Of a stretch of 64,000 nucleotides of DNA, positions 8,812-17,263 are shown one piece after another. Origin of the DNA: Hyphomicrobiales bacterium (lineage in GTDB: Bacteria; Pseudomonadota; Alphaproteobacteria; Rhizobiales; Xanthobacteraceae); the NCBI GenBank assembly GCA_017305715.1, contig JAFKKG010000032.1, positions 59,082 to 123,081 of the forward strand. Reading direction: 5' to 3'. The stretch's first letter is position 1. The number at the start of each line of letters is the position of its first letter. The notes beneath the pieces are model-generated. The model worked only from the letters and a program-made list of their open reading frames with translations. It was not told where the DNA came from and did not search any database. Both the position numbers and the translations under genes were made by a program.

Positions 8812-9513
8812 GATGGCCGTTCTGTTGCCAGGTGGACCAACCCCGAACAGGTTACGCCGCGAGGCGCACTTCGTTCAATGCAACGTTATCGTTTGCATTT
8901 AGGTTTTTGACCCGATAACGGCGGTATCATGCCGAGCACAATTCAGAACTTCTTTGCGACCATCGATCCTGGTTCGCCCCCGCCATAGCAGCCCCGGGAT
9001 TTTGCCTTGCGGCAGAATCGATCTCATGTGGAACATGATTTCCGCGCAAACGCTTTGCGTTTGTCACGATGCACCATGCCCTGGATGAGACCCTTAAGCT
9101 CAAGCTGCTAAGGTGGAGGCGCCGGGTACTGCCCCCGGGTCTGCCCGCAGTCCATTCTAAGGTTCAGCGCCATCGTCTTGCGACGGGGCGGTTGTACGCG
9201 GGATTGGGAGGGAAAGATAGGCTCAAGTCGGCGATGGCGTTCGATCAGGCGCTGGGGTCATGGCGCTTCCCCGCGAAGGGCTGTTTCTCGATGGAACGCT
9301 GTGGGCGGGAATGCCGGAGCAAATACGCAATCGGTCATTCGCTCGTGCATCGGGTCACGGGAAATTCGATGGCAGTTCGTCTCGCAATAGCGAACACGTT
9401 CGTACACCGGTCTGGAATAGTGAAAAGGGGTTGGCTGGCCAAATGACCCAGAGTACCAATAGTGGCGGCGGCACAGTAGGGTGACTTCGCTATCTTGACC
9501 TTATTCAAGCGCT
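8812..9513. other. Gene-poor interval with possible structured RNA
   Basis: About 700 bases with no convincing protein gene. Open frames here (for example 9069-9446 and 9260-9484) are Arg/Gly/Ser-rich with no recognisable domain. Visible structure: CGTTATCG at 8883-8890 mirrored by CGATAACG at 8923-8930; a palindrome AAACGCTTTGCGTTT near 9051-9065, also seen near 23646; and a GC-rich block at about 9110-9150 (GCGCCGGGTACTGCCCCCGGG) that could fold as an RNA hairpin. No RNA family is claimed. Confidence 0.35.
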
Positions 9514-9514
9514 G

Positions 9515-9532
9515 TCTGCCTGTATCGGCAGA
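9515..9532. promoter_or_regulatory. Small hairpin in malic enzyme leader
   Basis: TCTGCC-TGTATC-GGCAGA lies 36 bases before the malic enzyme start. It could be an operator or leader hairpin; nothing further can be said. Confidence 0.3.
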
Positions 9533-9567
9533 TCCTGAAAAATAAAAAATTGCATATGAGGGAGAAC

Positions 9568-11217
9568 ATGAACATGCCAGCCCGGGCGAAGCCCGGTTCG
9601 GGGCCTTCCGACCAACCTCGCGGCATGGCGCTGTTGCGTGATCCGTTGCTCAATAAGGGGACGGCGTTCACGGAAGTGGAGCGGGAAGCGCTGGGGCTGC
9701 GCGGCCTGTTGCCCGCGCACGTGCTCTCGATGGACGAGCAAGTCGCGCGCGTCATGACCAATCTGCGCGACCTTCCCGGCGATCTCGAAAAGTACGTTGC
9801 GCTGAACACGCTGCTCGATCGGAGCGAGGCGCTGTTCTTCCGCGTCGTATGCGACAACATCGATGAAATCCAGCCGCTGATCTATACGCCCACCGTGGGC
9901 CTCGCCTGCCAGCGGTTCGGCCTGATCTTCCAGCGGCCGCGCGGCATGTTCATCAGCGCCAACGATCGCGGGCGTATCGCGGAACTGCTGGCCAACTGGC
10001 CCCATCCCGCCAAGCTGATCGTGGTCACCGATGGCGAGCGCATCCTTGGCCTCGGCGACCTCGGTGCGCATGGCATGGGCATTCCTGTCGGCAAACTTTC
10101 GCTCTATTCGGCTTGCGCCGGCATACGCCCGGAATACTGCCTGCCCGTCATGCTTGACGTCGGCACCAACAACGAGGATCTGCTCAACGATCGTTATTAT
10201 ATCGGCTTGCGGCAGAAGCGCCTGACGGGCGCGGCGTACGACGAATTCGTCGACGAATTCATCACCGCCGCGGGCGATGCTTTCCCGGGCGTGCTGATCC
10301 AGTTCGAGGATTTCGCCAATCACTCGGCGTTCCGGCTACTGCACAAATATCGCGACGAGTTGAATGTCTTCAATGACGACATCCAGGGGACGGCCGCGGT
10401 CGCGCTTGCCGGTCTGTTCTCGGCGTTGCGGGTGAACGGCGGAAAGCTTGCCGACCAGCGGGTGCTATTCCTCGGCGCGGGCGAGGCGGCTACCGGCATC
10501 GCCGATCTCGTGGTTTCCGCGATGATGGCGGAGGGTCTATCCGAAGCCGATTCCGTCAGGCGCAACTGGCTCGTCGACTCGCGCGGCCTTGTGGTGAAAG
10601 GTCGTGAGAACCTCACCGATCACAAGCTTCGCTACGCGCATGACCATGCACCCGTCGACGATTTCCTGACCGCGATCCGGACGCTCAAGCCCACGGCGAT
10701 CATCGGCGTTGCGGCGGTCGGCGGCGCCTTCACGGCTGAGGTGTTGCAGACCATGGCCGAAATCAACGACCGGCCGATCGTGTTTGCACTCTCCAACCCG
10801 ACATCGAAAGCCGAGTGCACGGCCGAGGAGGCGTACCGCCACACCGGCGGGCGCGCATTGTTCGCCTGCGGTAGCCCGTTCGATCCGGTCAGGCTCGCCG
10901 GCAAAACCTTCGTGCCGCGCCAGGGCAACAATTCCTACATCTTCCCCGGCGTCGGTCTCGGCGCGACCGCGATCGGATCACGACTGATCACCGACGAGAT
11001 GTTCATGGCCGCCGCGCATACGCTGGCCTATCTCGTCACGCCTGAGGACATCGAACAGGGCAGCCTCTATCCGGCGCTGCCGCGGATCCGTGAAGCCTCG
11101 GCACACATTGCGGTCGCCGTTGCCGAAGTGGCCTACAAGCGCGGCCTTGCGACCGTGCCAAGGCCGAACGACATGATGGGGTTTATCGAGTCACAGATGT
11201 ACGACCCGCAATATTGA
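9568..11217 (+). CDS. maeA: NAD-dependent malic enzyme
   Basis: Oxidatively decarboxylates malate to pyruvate, linking the TCA cycle to acetyl-CoA supply. The 549-aa length fits the single-domain SfcA/MaeA type. Motifs seen are the substrate segment YTPTVGLACQRFG, VVTDGERILGLGDLG, the divalent-metal region VFNDDIQGTAAVALAG, and the NAD-binding glycine motif FLGAGEAATG. The GGGAGA ribosome site at 9559-9564 fits the ATGs at 9568 or 9574. A TTG at 9550 and an ATG at 9556 are in frame but lie on or before that site. Confidence 0.95.
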   Translation: MNMPARAKPGSGPSDQPRGMALLRDPLLNKGTAFTEVEREALGLRGLLPAHVLSMDEQVARVMTNLRDLPGDLEKYVALNTLLDRSEALFFRVVCDNIDEIQPLIYTPTVGLACQRFGLIFQRPRGMFISANDRGRIAELLANWPHPAKLIVVTDGERILGLGDLGAHGMGIPVGKLSLYSACAGIRPEYCLPVMLDVGTNNEDLLNDRYYIGLRQKRLTGAAYDEFVDEFITAAGDAFPGVLIQFEDFANHSAFRLLHKYRDELNVFNDDIQGTAAVALAGLFSALRVNGGKLADQRVLFLGAGEAATGIADLVVSAMMAEGLSEADSVRRNWLVDSRGLVVKGRENLTDHKLRYAHDHAPVDDFLTAIRTLKPTAIIGVAAVGGAFTAEVLQTMAEINDRPIVFALSNPTSKAECTAEEAYRHTGGRALFACGSPFDPVRLAGKTFVPRQGNNSYIFPGVGLGATAIGSRLITDEMFMAAAHTLAYLVTPEDIEQGSLYPALPRIREASAHIAVAVAEVAYKRGLATVPRPNDMMGFIESQMYDPQY

Positions 11218-11254
11218 ACGAGGAGCCGGCGCCGGGCTTGCTGAGAAATTCGGC

Positions 11255-11328
11255 TGGAGCGGGTGAAGGGAATCGAACCCTCGTCGTGAGCTTGGGAAGC
11301 TCCTGCTCTACCATTGAGCTACACCCGC
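11255..11328 (-). tRNA. tRNA-Gly (anticodon CCC)
   Basis: A minus-strand cloverleaf. The acceptor stem GCGGGTG pairs with CACCCGC, the D-arm is TAGCTCAATGGTAGAGCA, and the anticodon stem GGAGC/GCTC closes the loop TTCCCAA, giving anticodon CCC. The T-arm is GAGGGTTCGATTCCCTT. The 3' CCA appears to be encoded (TCCA follows the acceptor stem). Confidence 0.95.
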
Positions 11329-11471
11329 GAACGCCTCGGCCTTGCGCTCCCCCTGATTAGCCGACCCCGGGCGTTCCGCCAAGCGGTACCCGCCCCCTTC
11401 CCGGCGGAATACAAAGATTCCAGATGCGCCTTTTGACCGCGGTGTTATGATCCGGCCGGGGTTGGTGGCGT

Positions 11472-12050
11472 ATGGTGGGGCGCGGCTACTGCATTTTTGA
11501 CACCGGGATCGGCCGCTGCGGTATCGCATGGGGCGATCTCGGCATTGTCGGCGTACAGCTCCCCGAGGCCCGCGAGATCGATACGCGGCGGCGGTTGTTC
11601 CAGCTTTATCCCGACGCCCGCGAATTGCGCCCCCCTGAGAATGCCGAGGTCGCGATCGAAGGCATCGCCCTGCTGCTCCGCGGCGGGGCATGCGACCTTT
11701 CCGGCGTCATGCTCGATATGACCGGCATTCCTGCCTTCAACCAGCGCGTTTACGCGCTCGCCCGCAGCATCCCGCGCGGCGAGACCCGGACCTACGCCGA
11801 AATCGCCAACGCCCTGCGCGCCTCGGGCGCGGTGTATTCGGTGGCGCAGGCGATCGCCCGCAATCCCTTCATGATCATCGTGCCGTGCCATCGCGTGCTC
11901 GAGGCCGGCCACTACGCCGACAAGATCTCGCCGAACGGCGGCGCCATCTCCAAGCGCCGGCTGCTGTCGCTCGAAGGCACCCACCCGACCGCCAGCAGAA
12001 CCCTGTTCGACGTGCTGCTGCCCGTTGCGCCGCCGCGGGCGCCACCCTAG
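11472..12050 (+). CDS. ogt: Methylated-DNA--protein-cysteine S-methyltransferase
   Basis: Suicide DNA repair protein (192 aa) that removes methyl or alkyl groups from O6-alkylguanine. The C-terminal domain shows the wing-helix segment PRGETRTYAEIANAL and the invariant active-site motif IVPCHRVL with its acceptor Cys. The N-terminal domain is short and divergent, and lacks Ada-type zinc cysteines, so Ogt is the better name. The AraC-type gene starts 9 bases after the stop, so the two are probably co-transcribed. Confidence 0.93.
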   Translation: MVGRGYCIFDTGIGRCGIAWGDLGIVGVQLPEAREIDTRRRLFQLYPDARELRPPENAEVAIEGIALLLRGGACDLSGVMLDMTGIPAFNQRVYALARSIPRGETRTYAEIANALRASGAVYSVAQAIARNPFMIIVPCHRVLEAGHYADKISPNGGAISKRRLLSLEGTHPTASRTLFDVLLPVAPPRAPP

Positions 12051-12059
12051 ATCTGACGC

Positions 12060-12899
12060 ATGAACCGGACGCCCCTTCTGCAGCGCGGCCATATTTCCGT
12101 TTCCGACTTCCGCTGCACCGCGGGCCCGGGCGCCAAGCCGTTTGCGGAACAATACGACTGTCATTCGATCTCCTATGTCCGCAAGGGCAGCTTCGGCTGC
12201 CATTTCCGCGGCCGTTTCCACGAGCTGGTGGCGGGATCGATCCTGGTCGGGCATCCCGGCGACGACTACACCTGCACCCACGACCATGTCTGCGGCGACG
12301 AGTGCCTGTCGTTCTTTCTGGATCCCGAACTGGTGCAAGCGATCGGCGACCGCGCCGACATCTGGCGGATCGGCTCGGTCCCGCCGCTCGGCGAATTGAT
12401 GGTGCTGGGCGAACTCGCGCAGACGGCGGTAGATGGCAACAGCGATATCGGCCTCGACGAGGTCGGGCACCTGTTTGCCGGCCGCTTTGTCGAAATCGTC
12501 GCAGGCCGCACGCCAAAACCGCTGAAGGCTGCGATGCGCGACCGCCGCCGCGCCGTGGAAACCGCGCTCTGGATCGACGCCCATTCGCATCGGCCGATCG
12601 ACCTCGAGAATGCAGCCGCCCAGGCCGGCATCAGCCCGTTTCATTTCCTGCGGCTATTTTCGGATGTGCTCGGCGTCACCCCGCATCAATATCTCGTGCG
12701 CTCGCGGCTGCGCCACGCCGCGCGACGGCTGGCCGATGACGACAGCCCGATTACCGATATCGCCTATGATGTCGGCTTCGGCGACCTCTCCAATTTCGTT
12801 CGCACGTTCCACAGAGCCGCCGGCGCCTCGCCGCTGCGGTTCCGCCAGGCTTCGCGGGGGGACCGCAAGATTTTCCAAGAACGGCTTGCCCTCCACTGA
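12060..12899 (+). CDS. AraC family transcriptional regulator
   Basis: A 279-aa regulator. The N-terminal half is a cupin-like sensing domain ([20 protein letters not shown] is split in two short strands here) with several Cys/His residues around 73-83 ([11 protein letters not shown]), an unusual cluster that might bind metal. The C-terminal AraC double helix-turn-helix is clear: [20 protein letters not shown], then [20 protein letters not shown]. Close coupling to the alkyltransferase gene suggests one transcript, though a role in the alkylation response is only inference. Confidence 0.9.
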   Translation: MNRTPLLQRGHISVSDFRCTAGPGAKPFAEQYDCHSISYVRKGSFGCHFRGRFHELVAGSILVGHPGDDYTCTHDHVCGDECLSFFLDPELVQAIGDRADIWRIGSVPPLGELMVLGELAQTAVDGNSDIGLDEVGHLFAGRFVEIVAGRTPKPLKAAMRDRRRAVETALWIDAHSHRPIDLENAAAQAGISPFHFLRLFSDVLGVTPHQYLVRSRLRHAARRLADDDSPITDIAYDVGFGDLSNFVRTFHRAAGASPLRFRQASRGDRKIFQERLALH

Positions 12900-12951
12900 C
12901 TAGGATTTCTCCGGTTGCGCGACGTGTCGCGCGGTTTGACTGGAGAACATC

Positions 12952-13311
12952 ATGTACGACCACATTGGATTACGCGTCGGAAATCTCGACGCCAGCGTGC
13001 GCTTCTATACGGCAGCGCTCGCGCCGCTCGGCTTTGTGCTGTGCTCGCGCGACGATTCCGGCGCGGGCTTTGGCCCGAAGGACGCCCCCGCGCTCTGGCT
13101 GCATCTGCACAAGGGCGGCGCGAACACCGGCGCGCATGTCGCGTTCCGCGCGCCCGACCATGGCGCGATCAAAAAATTCCATGCCGAGGGGCTGAAGGCC
13201 GGCGGCCGCGACAATGGCGGCGCGGGGCCGCGCACAGATTACAGCCCGACCTACTACGCGGCGTTCTTGATCGACCCTGACGGCAACAATGTCGAGGCGG
13301 TTTGTACTTAG
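12952..13311 (+). CDS. VOC (glyoxalase/bleomycin resistance-fold) family protein
   Basis: A 119-aa two-module protein of the vicinal oxygen chelate superfamily. It begins MYDHIGLRVGNLDASVRFY and ends FLIDPDGNNVEAVC, the usual first and last strands carrying the metal-ligand His and Glu positions. Members include lyases, dioxygenases and binding proteins; the substrate here is unknown. A TGGAGA ribosome site precedes the ATG. Confidence 0.92.
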   Translation: MYDHIGLRVGNLDASVRFYTAALAPLGFVLCSRDDSGAGFGPKDAPALWLHLHKGGANTGAHVAFRAPDHGAIKKFHAEGLKAGGRDNGGAGPRTDYSPTYYAAFLIDPDGNNVEAVCT

Positions 13312-13330
13312 GAATCATTCATCGCTCTCT

Positions 13331-13415
13331 CCGTCATTGCGAGCGAGGCGAAGCAATCCATCGCGCGGCAGAGCAAGAGTGGATTGCTTCGTCGCTTCGC
13401 TCCTCGCAATGACGG
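13331..13415. repeat. Palindromic repeat (CCGTCATTGCGAG / GCAATGACGG type)
   Basis: CCGTCATTGCGAGCGAGGCG with AAGCAATCCA on the left is mirrored by TGGATTGCTTCG, then CTTCGCTCCTCGCAATGACGG shortened, on the right. Related copies are at 17167-17254 and, degenerate, at 23567-23686. This matches the Bradyrhizobium repetitive palindromic element type that I recognise; three copies in one window support that. Confidence 0.8.
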
Positions 13416-13444
13416 CGTATCTCCCTCATTCAAAGGACGACAAC

Positions 13445-13846
13445 ATGGCTTCCATCCACAAGGACATCATCATCGACGCCAATCCTGCCGACGTCTGGGA
13501 CGCGGTGCGCGATTTCGGCGCGTTGCATACGCGGCTGGTGCCGGGCTTCGTGCTCGACACACGTCTCGACGGCGACGCGCGGATCGTGACGTTTTCCAAC
13601 GGCACGGTGGCGCGTGAACTCCTGGTCGATTGCGACGATGCGCGGCGGCGGCTGGTCTATGCGGTCGTCAGCGAACGGCTCCAACAGCACAGCGCTTCGG
13701 TGCAGGTGTCAGCCGAAGCCGATGGCCGCAGCCGGCTGGTCTGGACCGTCGACGTACTGCCGCACGAAGTCGCGCCTTACATGAACGCGCAGATGGATCA
13801 GGCGGCGCTGGCGATGCAAAGCGCGTTGAGGAAAGCGGCCGCATGA
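13445..13846 (+). CDS. SRPBCC family protein (polyketide cyclase/dehydrase-like)
   Basis: A 133-aa protein that starts MASIHKDIIIDANPADVWDAVRDF, the typical first strand and helix of the START/Bet v1-like ligand-binding fold, and ends with an amphipathic helix. These proteins bind hydrophobic small molecules. I chose the ATG at 13445; the frame runs open upstream to 13289 only through the repeat element at 13331-13415, which would give an implausible N-terminus. Confidence 0.85.
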   Translation: MASIHKDIIIDANPADVWDAVRDFGALHTRLVPGFVLDTRLDGDARIVTFSNGTVARELLVDCDDARRRLVYAVVSERLQQHSASVQVSAEADGRSRLVWTVDVLPHEVAPYMNAQMDQAALAMQSALRKAAA

Positions 13847-13990
13847 TTGGGCGTGTCAATACCGAGTTCACGGCGCGGCGCCTGATACCGTGATCTTTCT
13901 CACAGATCGACCGTCCTGCTTTTCCTAGCGTCACCATTTGCGCCCGGATGGCACCGCCTCCGCGGGCCGCGGCGCATTGGGAGTCGAACC

Positions 13991-14467
13991 ATGACTGGAG
14001 CTGACAAGGTTATCTGCCAGGCGGCCACGTTGCTGCTGCTGTTTGCCCTGACGACGATGCCGGCGAAGGCGCAATTTCCCGGCCTCGGCGGTGGAGGCGG
14101 TGGCGATGACATGATGACGCAGATGGCGCCGATGCTGGAAATGATGAAGGCCAAGATGGGCAAGCGCCGCTTTGGCCAGATGATGCAGACCATGGGACCG
14201 ATGATGGGCCGCATGATGGAAGGCGGCGGTGGCGGCGGCTTCGGCGGCCTCGGCAGCATGATGGGTGGCGGCGGAATGCGCGGCGGCTATGGCGGTGGTT
14301 ATGGCGACAGCTACGGCGGTGGCTACGGCGGCAACATCGGCGGCGGCAACATCATGGGCATGCTCGGCGGCGCCGGCGGCGGCGAGATGATGAGCATGAT
14401 CCCGCAGTTGATGCGCATGGCCAATAGGGGCGGCGGCCGTCACGGCCGGCGGCACCGGCGGCGCTGA
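13991..14467 (+). CDS. Exported methionine- and glycine-rich protein
   Basis: A 158-aa protein with a signal peptide (LLLLFALTTMPAKAQ). After it comes a Met-rich helix (MMTQMAPMLEMMKAKM, later MMQTMGPMMGRMM), then Gly/Tyr-rich repeats (GGYGGGYGDSYGGGYGG) and a basic C-terminus ending HGRRHRRR. Met-rich exported segments can bind Cu(I), but no such role is shown. The frame has strong third-position GC and a real signal peptide, so it is coding despite its low complexity. Confidence 0.7.
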   Translation: MTGADKVICQAATLLLLFALTTMPAKAQFPGLGGGGGGDDMMTQMAPMLEMMKAKMGKRRFGQMMQTMGPMMGRMMEGGGGGGFGGLGSMMGGGGMRGGYGGGYGDSYGGGYGGNIGGGNIMGMLGGAGGGEMMSMIPQLMRMANRGGGRHGRRHRRR

Positions 14468-14468
14468 T

Positions 14469-15911
14469 CTACGACAGCGCCGGACGGGCCTTGGGAAGGG
14501 GACCGCGCTTCGGTCCCCACCTCGTCAGGCTCACGCTGAGGCAGGACAGCAGGCCGAGCAGCATCATCGATGCTGCCGTCAGCATGAAGTAGTCCGAGGC
14601 GGTGGCGTTGTGCGTCGACAGCCACCAGCCGCCGATGCCGATGAACAACAGCCGCGCGGTTTGCGCCAGCACGGGGCCGATCACCTTGGCCGCGCCCTGT
14701 GATGAAAAATAGCAGGTCGTGGCGAGGCCGAGGAACGCATACATCGGCGCGGCGGTGTGCAGATATTGCCGGCTTGCGGCCCGCACGCCTGCATTGTCGG
14801 TGAAGATATTGACCCAGATGTCGGGGAATATCGCGATCAAGGTCGCGAGCACGCCGACCCCGGCAAAAGCCACGGCCCCCGCAATCCAGCAGATCCGGCG
14901 GGCCCGCGCGATGCGCTGCGCACCGATCGCCATGCCGACCATCGGCACCGTGGCGATGCCGACCGCGAATGCGATCGACGTCAGCATGAATTCGAGCCGT
15001 ACGCCGATGCCGTAACCGGCGAGGATTTCGGTACCGAAACCCGCCAGCATGTAGGTGAAGATGCTGATGGTCAGCACCGATTGCAGCGGCGAGAAGCAGG
15101 CGATGGCGCCGACCTTGAGAATGTCGATGAACATCGCCCAGCGAATCCGCAGGCCGATGATCCTGGGAACGACGCGGGCGCGGCCGGAGAACAGAAACCA
15201 CGACATCACGGAGATGCTGATCATGTAGGCGATCAGCGAACCGGCAGCGACGCCGCGCATGCCGAATTGCGGGATTGGGCCGAGGCCGAGGCCGAGCGTG
15301 CCGCCGAGGATGATCTGGCAGACGGCGGAGGAGAGCATCAGCGCCGACGGCAGTTTCATGTTGCCGGTGCCGCGCAGGATGCCGCCCATGGTGTTCATCA
15401 GCCACGGCACGACCGCGCCGCCGAAAAATATCTGGGTGTAGCCGATCGCCTGCGCCAGCACATTGCCGCGGCCGCCGAGCAATTCCAGCAGCTTCGGGCC
15501 GAAGATCAGCATGCCGAGCATGAAGACGAGCCCGAAGCAGAGGCCGATCAACAATGCATGCGCAGCAAGCGTCGAGGCGCGCTCGACATCATTGGCGCCG
15601 AGCGCGCGCGCGATCGCCGACGCAACACCGCCTCCCATGGCCCCGCCCGACATCGTCATGGTCAGCATCACACAGGGAAACACCAGCGCCATCGCAGCCA
15701 GCGATTCCACCCCGAGCCGGCCGATATAGGAAGTCTCGGCGATCACGACGCAGGTGCCCGCCGTCAGTGCAATGACGTTGGGCCAGGCCAGCGACAGCAG
15801 CGTGCGCAGGATCGGACCATCGACCAGCGCGTTCCTGGCCGGTGCCGGCGGTGGCGGCAGCGGACGTTCTTCCTCGTCGACGGGAATTTCGGCAACGCCG
15901 ATATCGGACAT
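14469..15911 (-). CDS. MATE family multidrug/metabolite efflux transporter
   Basis: A 480-aa inner membrane protein with about 12 membrane segments in two related halves. It exports organic cations or drugs using Na+ or H+ gradients. The N-terminal half contains LAWPNVIALTAGTCVVIAE and the MATE-typical GGAMGGGVASAIARALGA; the second half repeats the pattern (GYGIGVRLEFMLTSIAFAVG). A GGGAG ribosome site precedes the ATG at 15911. It is convergent with the Met/Gly-rich gene and separated from it by one base. Confidence 0.92.
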   Translation of the reverse strand: MSDIGVAEIPVDEEERPLPPPPAPARNALVDGPILRTLLSLAWPNVIALTAGTCVVIAETSYIGRLGVESLAAMALVFPCVMLTMTMSGGAMGGGVASAIARALGANDVERASTLAAHALLIGLCFGLVFMLGMLIFGPKLLELLGGRGNVLAQAIGYTQIFFGGAVVPWLMNTMGGILRGTGNMKLPSALMLSSAVCQIILGGTLGLGLGPIPQFGMRGVAAGSLIAYMISISVMSWFLFSGRARVVPRIIGLRIRWAMFIDILKVGAIACFSPLQSVLTISIFTYMLAGFGTEILAGYGIGVRLEFMLTSIAFAVGIATVPMVGMAIGAQRIARARRICWIAGAVAFAGVGVLATLIAIFPDIWVNIFTDNAGVRAASRQYLHTAAPMYAFLGLATTCYFSSQGAAKVIGPVLAQTARLLFIGIGGWWLSTHNATASDYFMLTAASMMLLGLLSCLSVSLTRWGPKRGPLPKARPALS

Positions 15912-16071
15912 TTCTGCTCCCGCGCGCGAGGGGCAATCCTGGGATCGCGCGCCAATTCAATATTTTGGGCGCCACTGCAACCGCGCCATGCCGTTCCTAG
16001 CACGGCAAGGGCCGATTCCGCGTGCGCGGCACGCAAGGGGGGCCTGCGCGATTGCAGGCGGGCGGCCTTTT

Positions 16072-17121
16072 TCAGCCAACCGACCAGACAAACGGCGCCC
16101 TTCCGCCGGCGGGCGGCTTCAAATGGACCGGAATATGGCGGCCGCAGCCGGCGGCGAGGCCCTCGAACAATCCCTGCAGCACGCTGGCGCAGGCCGGGTG
16201 ATAATCGCCGACGTCGGCCATCAGCTTCCAGCTTGGCTGCCGGATTTCGAACGCGCCCTCGGACTCGATGACCTCGACCGTGTCGTCCTGCGCCTCGAAC
16301 AGCGCACGCAGGAAGCCTGCGAATTGCCTGGCGCCGCCGCGGCCCGCACCGAGGCTAGCCGCGATCTCGTCGAAATACTGCATGCCGATCAGTTTGCCGG
16401 TGAGGTGCAGCAAGTATCGCGCATCCTCCGGACCGAAGCATTGCACCATCACGGGGGCGGCAGTCTTCACATATTCCATCGCGTAGTTGCGATAGGCCTT
16501 TTCCAGCCGCGACTTTGGCCAGCTCGCCACCGGCAGTGCGGGTGCGGTGGCGGGATCGAAGCGCGGCGCTTCGAGATGCCGCGCGAACACCATCCGCGCA
16601 TCGAGATCGAGCGGATGATCGTATTCGCAGTAATAGCCTTCGAGTCCGTCCTGGCCGTCGACGCTCTGCTTGGTGCAGACGAAGCCCAGATTCAAATTGC
16701 CGAGCGCCACGCCGTTATTGCCGTGCCAGCCGCGCAGCATCGCCTGCGAGACTTCGCCCGGCACACCGCAGATCGCAGTCCCGCGCCAGATCCAGCGCGG
16801 CGGTGGATAGCGGATCCACGCCTTGCGATCGGTCTCGTACATGTATTCGACATGCACGCCGCCGATCCAGTTGGACAGATAATGATACTGCGCGGCAGCG
16901 ACCGCGGGCGGCAAATGATCAAGGCCGAGTTTCTTGAGCCCCGGCAGGAAGCGTTCCTGCTGCTGGCGGCGAAACACCCGGAATACGAATTCAGCGGCAT
17001 CCGCCGTGCCGCGCCGCGAGACCACGGTGAGGATGAGGCCGGTGAAATACGCATGGTAGAGATCGGCGACGCTGCGCCACTTCGCCCATTGCGCTTCGGG
17101 CGCTTGCTGCTCTCCGGTCAT
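16072..17121 (-). CDS. Conserved protein of unknown function
   Basis: A 349-aa soluble protein that I do not recognise. I chose the ATG at 17121 (MTGEQQAPEAQWAKW) because GGGGAG lies 6 bases before it; an in-frame start at 17166 is less well supplied. It has a Trp/Tyr-rich middle (AAAQYHYLSNWIGGVHVEYMYE), a Cys near the end (EGLAAGCGRHIPVH), and no membrane segment. The last third loosely recalls small-molecule-binding V4R or hydrolase-like domains, which is not enough to name it. Confidence 0.75.
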   Translation of the reverse strand: MTGEQQAPEAQWAKWRSVADLYHAYFTGLILTVVSRRGTADAAEFVFRVFRRQQQERFLPGLKKLGLDHLPPAVAAAQYHYLSNWIGGVHVEYMYETDRKAWIRYPPPRWIWRGTAICGVPGEVSQAMLRGWHGNNGVALGNLNLGFVCTKQSVDGQDGLEGYYCEYDHPLDLDARMVFARHLEAPRFDPATAPALPVASWPKSRLEKAYRNYAMEYVKTAAPVMVQCFGPEDARYLLHLTGKLIGMQYFDEIAASLGAGRGGARQFAGFLRALFEAQDDTVEVIESEGAFEIRQPSWKLMADVGDYHPACASVLQGLFEGLAAGCGRHIPVHLKPPAGGRAPFVWSVG

Positions 17122-17166
17122 CTTCACTCCCCAGCATCGCTTGTTGTTGGCGCGAGTATATATCAA

Positions 17167-17254
17167 CCGTCATTGCGGGGAGCCCTTGCGACGAAGCAAT
17201 CCATTCTTTCTTTGCTCGGTGGGATGGATTGCTTCGCTGCGCTCGCAATGACGG
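17167..17254. repeat. Palindromic repeat (CCGTCATTGCG / GCAATGACGG type)
   Basis: Same family as 13331-13415. The left arm CCGTCATTGCG...CGAAGCAATCCAT is mirrored by ATGGATTGCTTCG...CGCAATGACGG. It lies between the unknown gene and dcd. Confidence 0.8.
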
Positions 17255-17263
17255 AGGTGGGAC

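Noticed and set aside
9069-9446. A 125-codon frame in the gap before malic enzyme
   Set aside because: Low-complexity basic composition, no ribosome site, no domain, and three overlapping frames of the same quality.
11690-12739. Long plus-strand frame over ogt and araC in another frame
   Set aside because: Shadow frame; the two real genes have PCHRV and AraC helix-turn-helix motifs.
13289-13444. Upstream extension of the SRPBCC gene
   Set aside because: It translates a palindromic repeat element; the domain starts exactly at the ATG at 13445.
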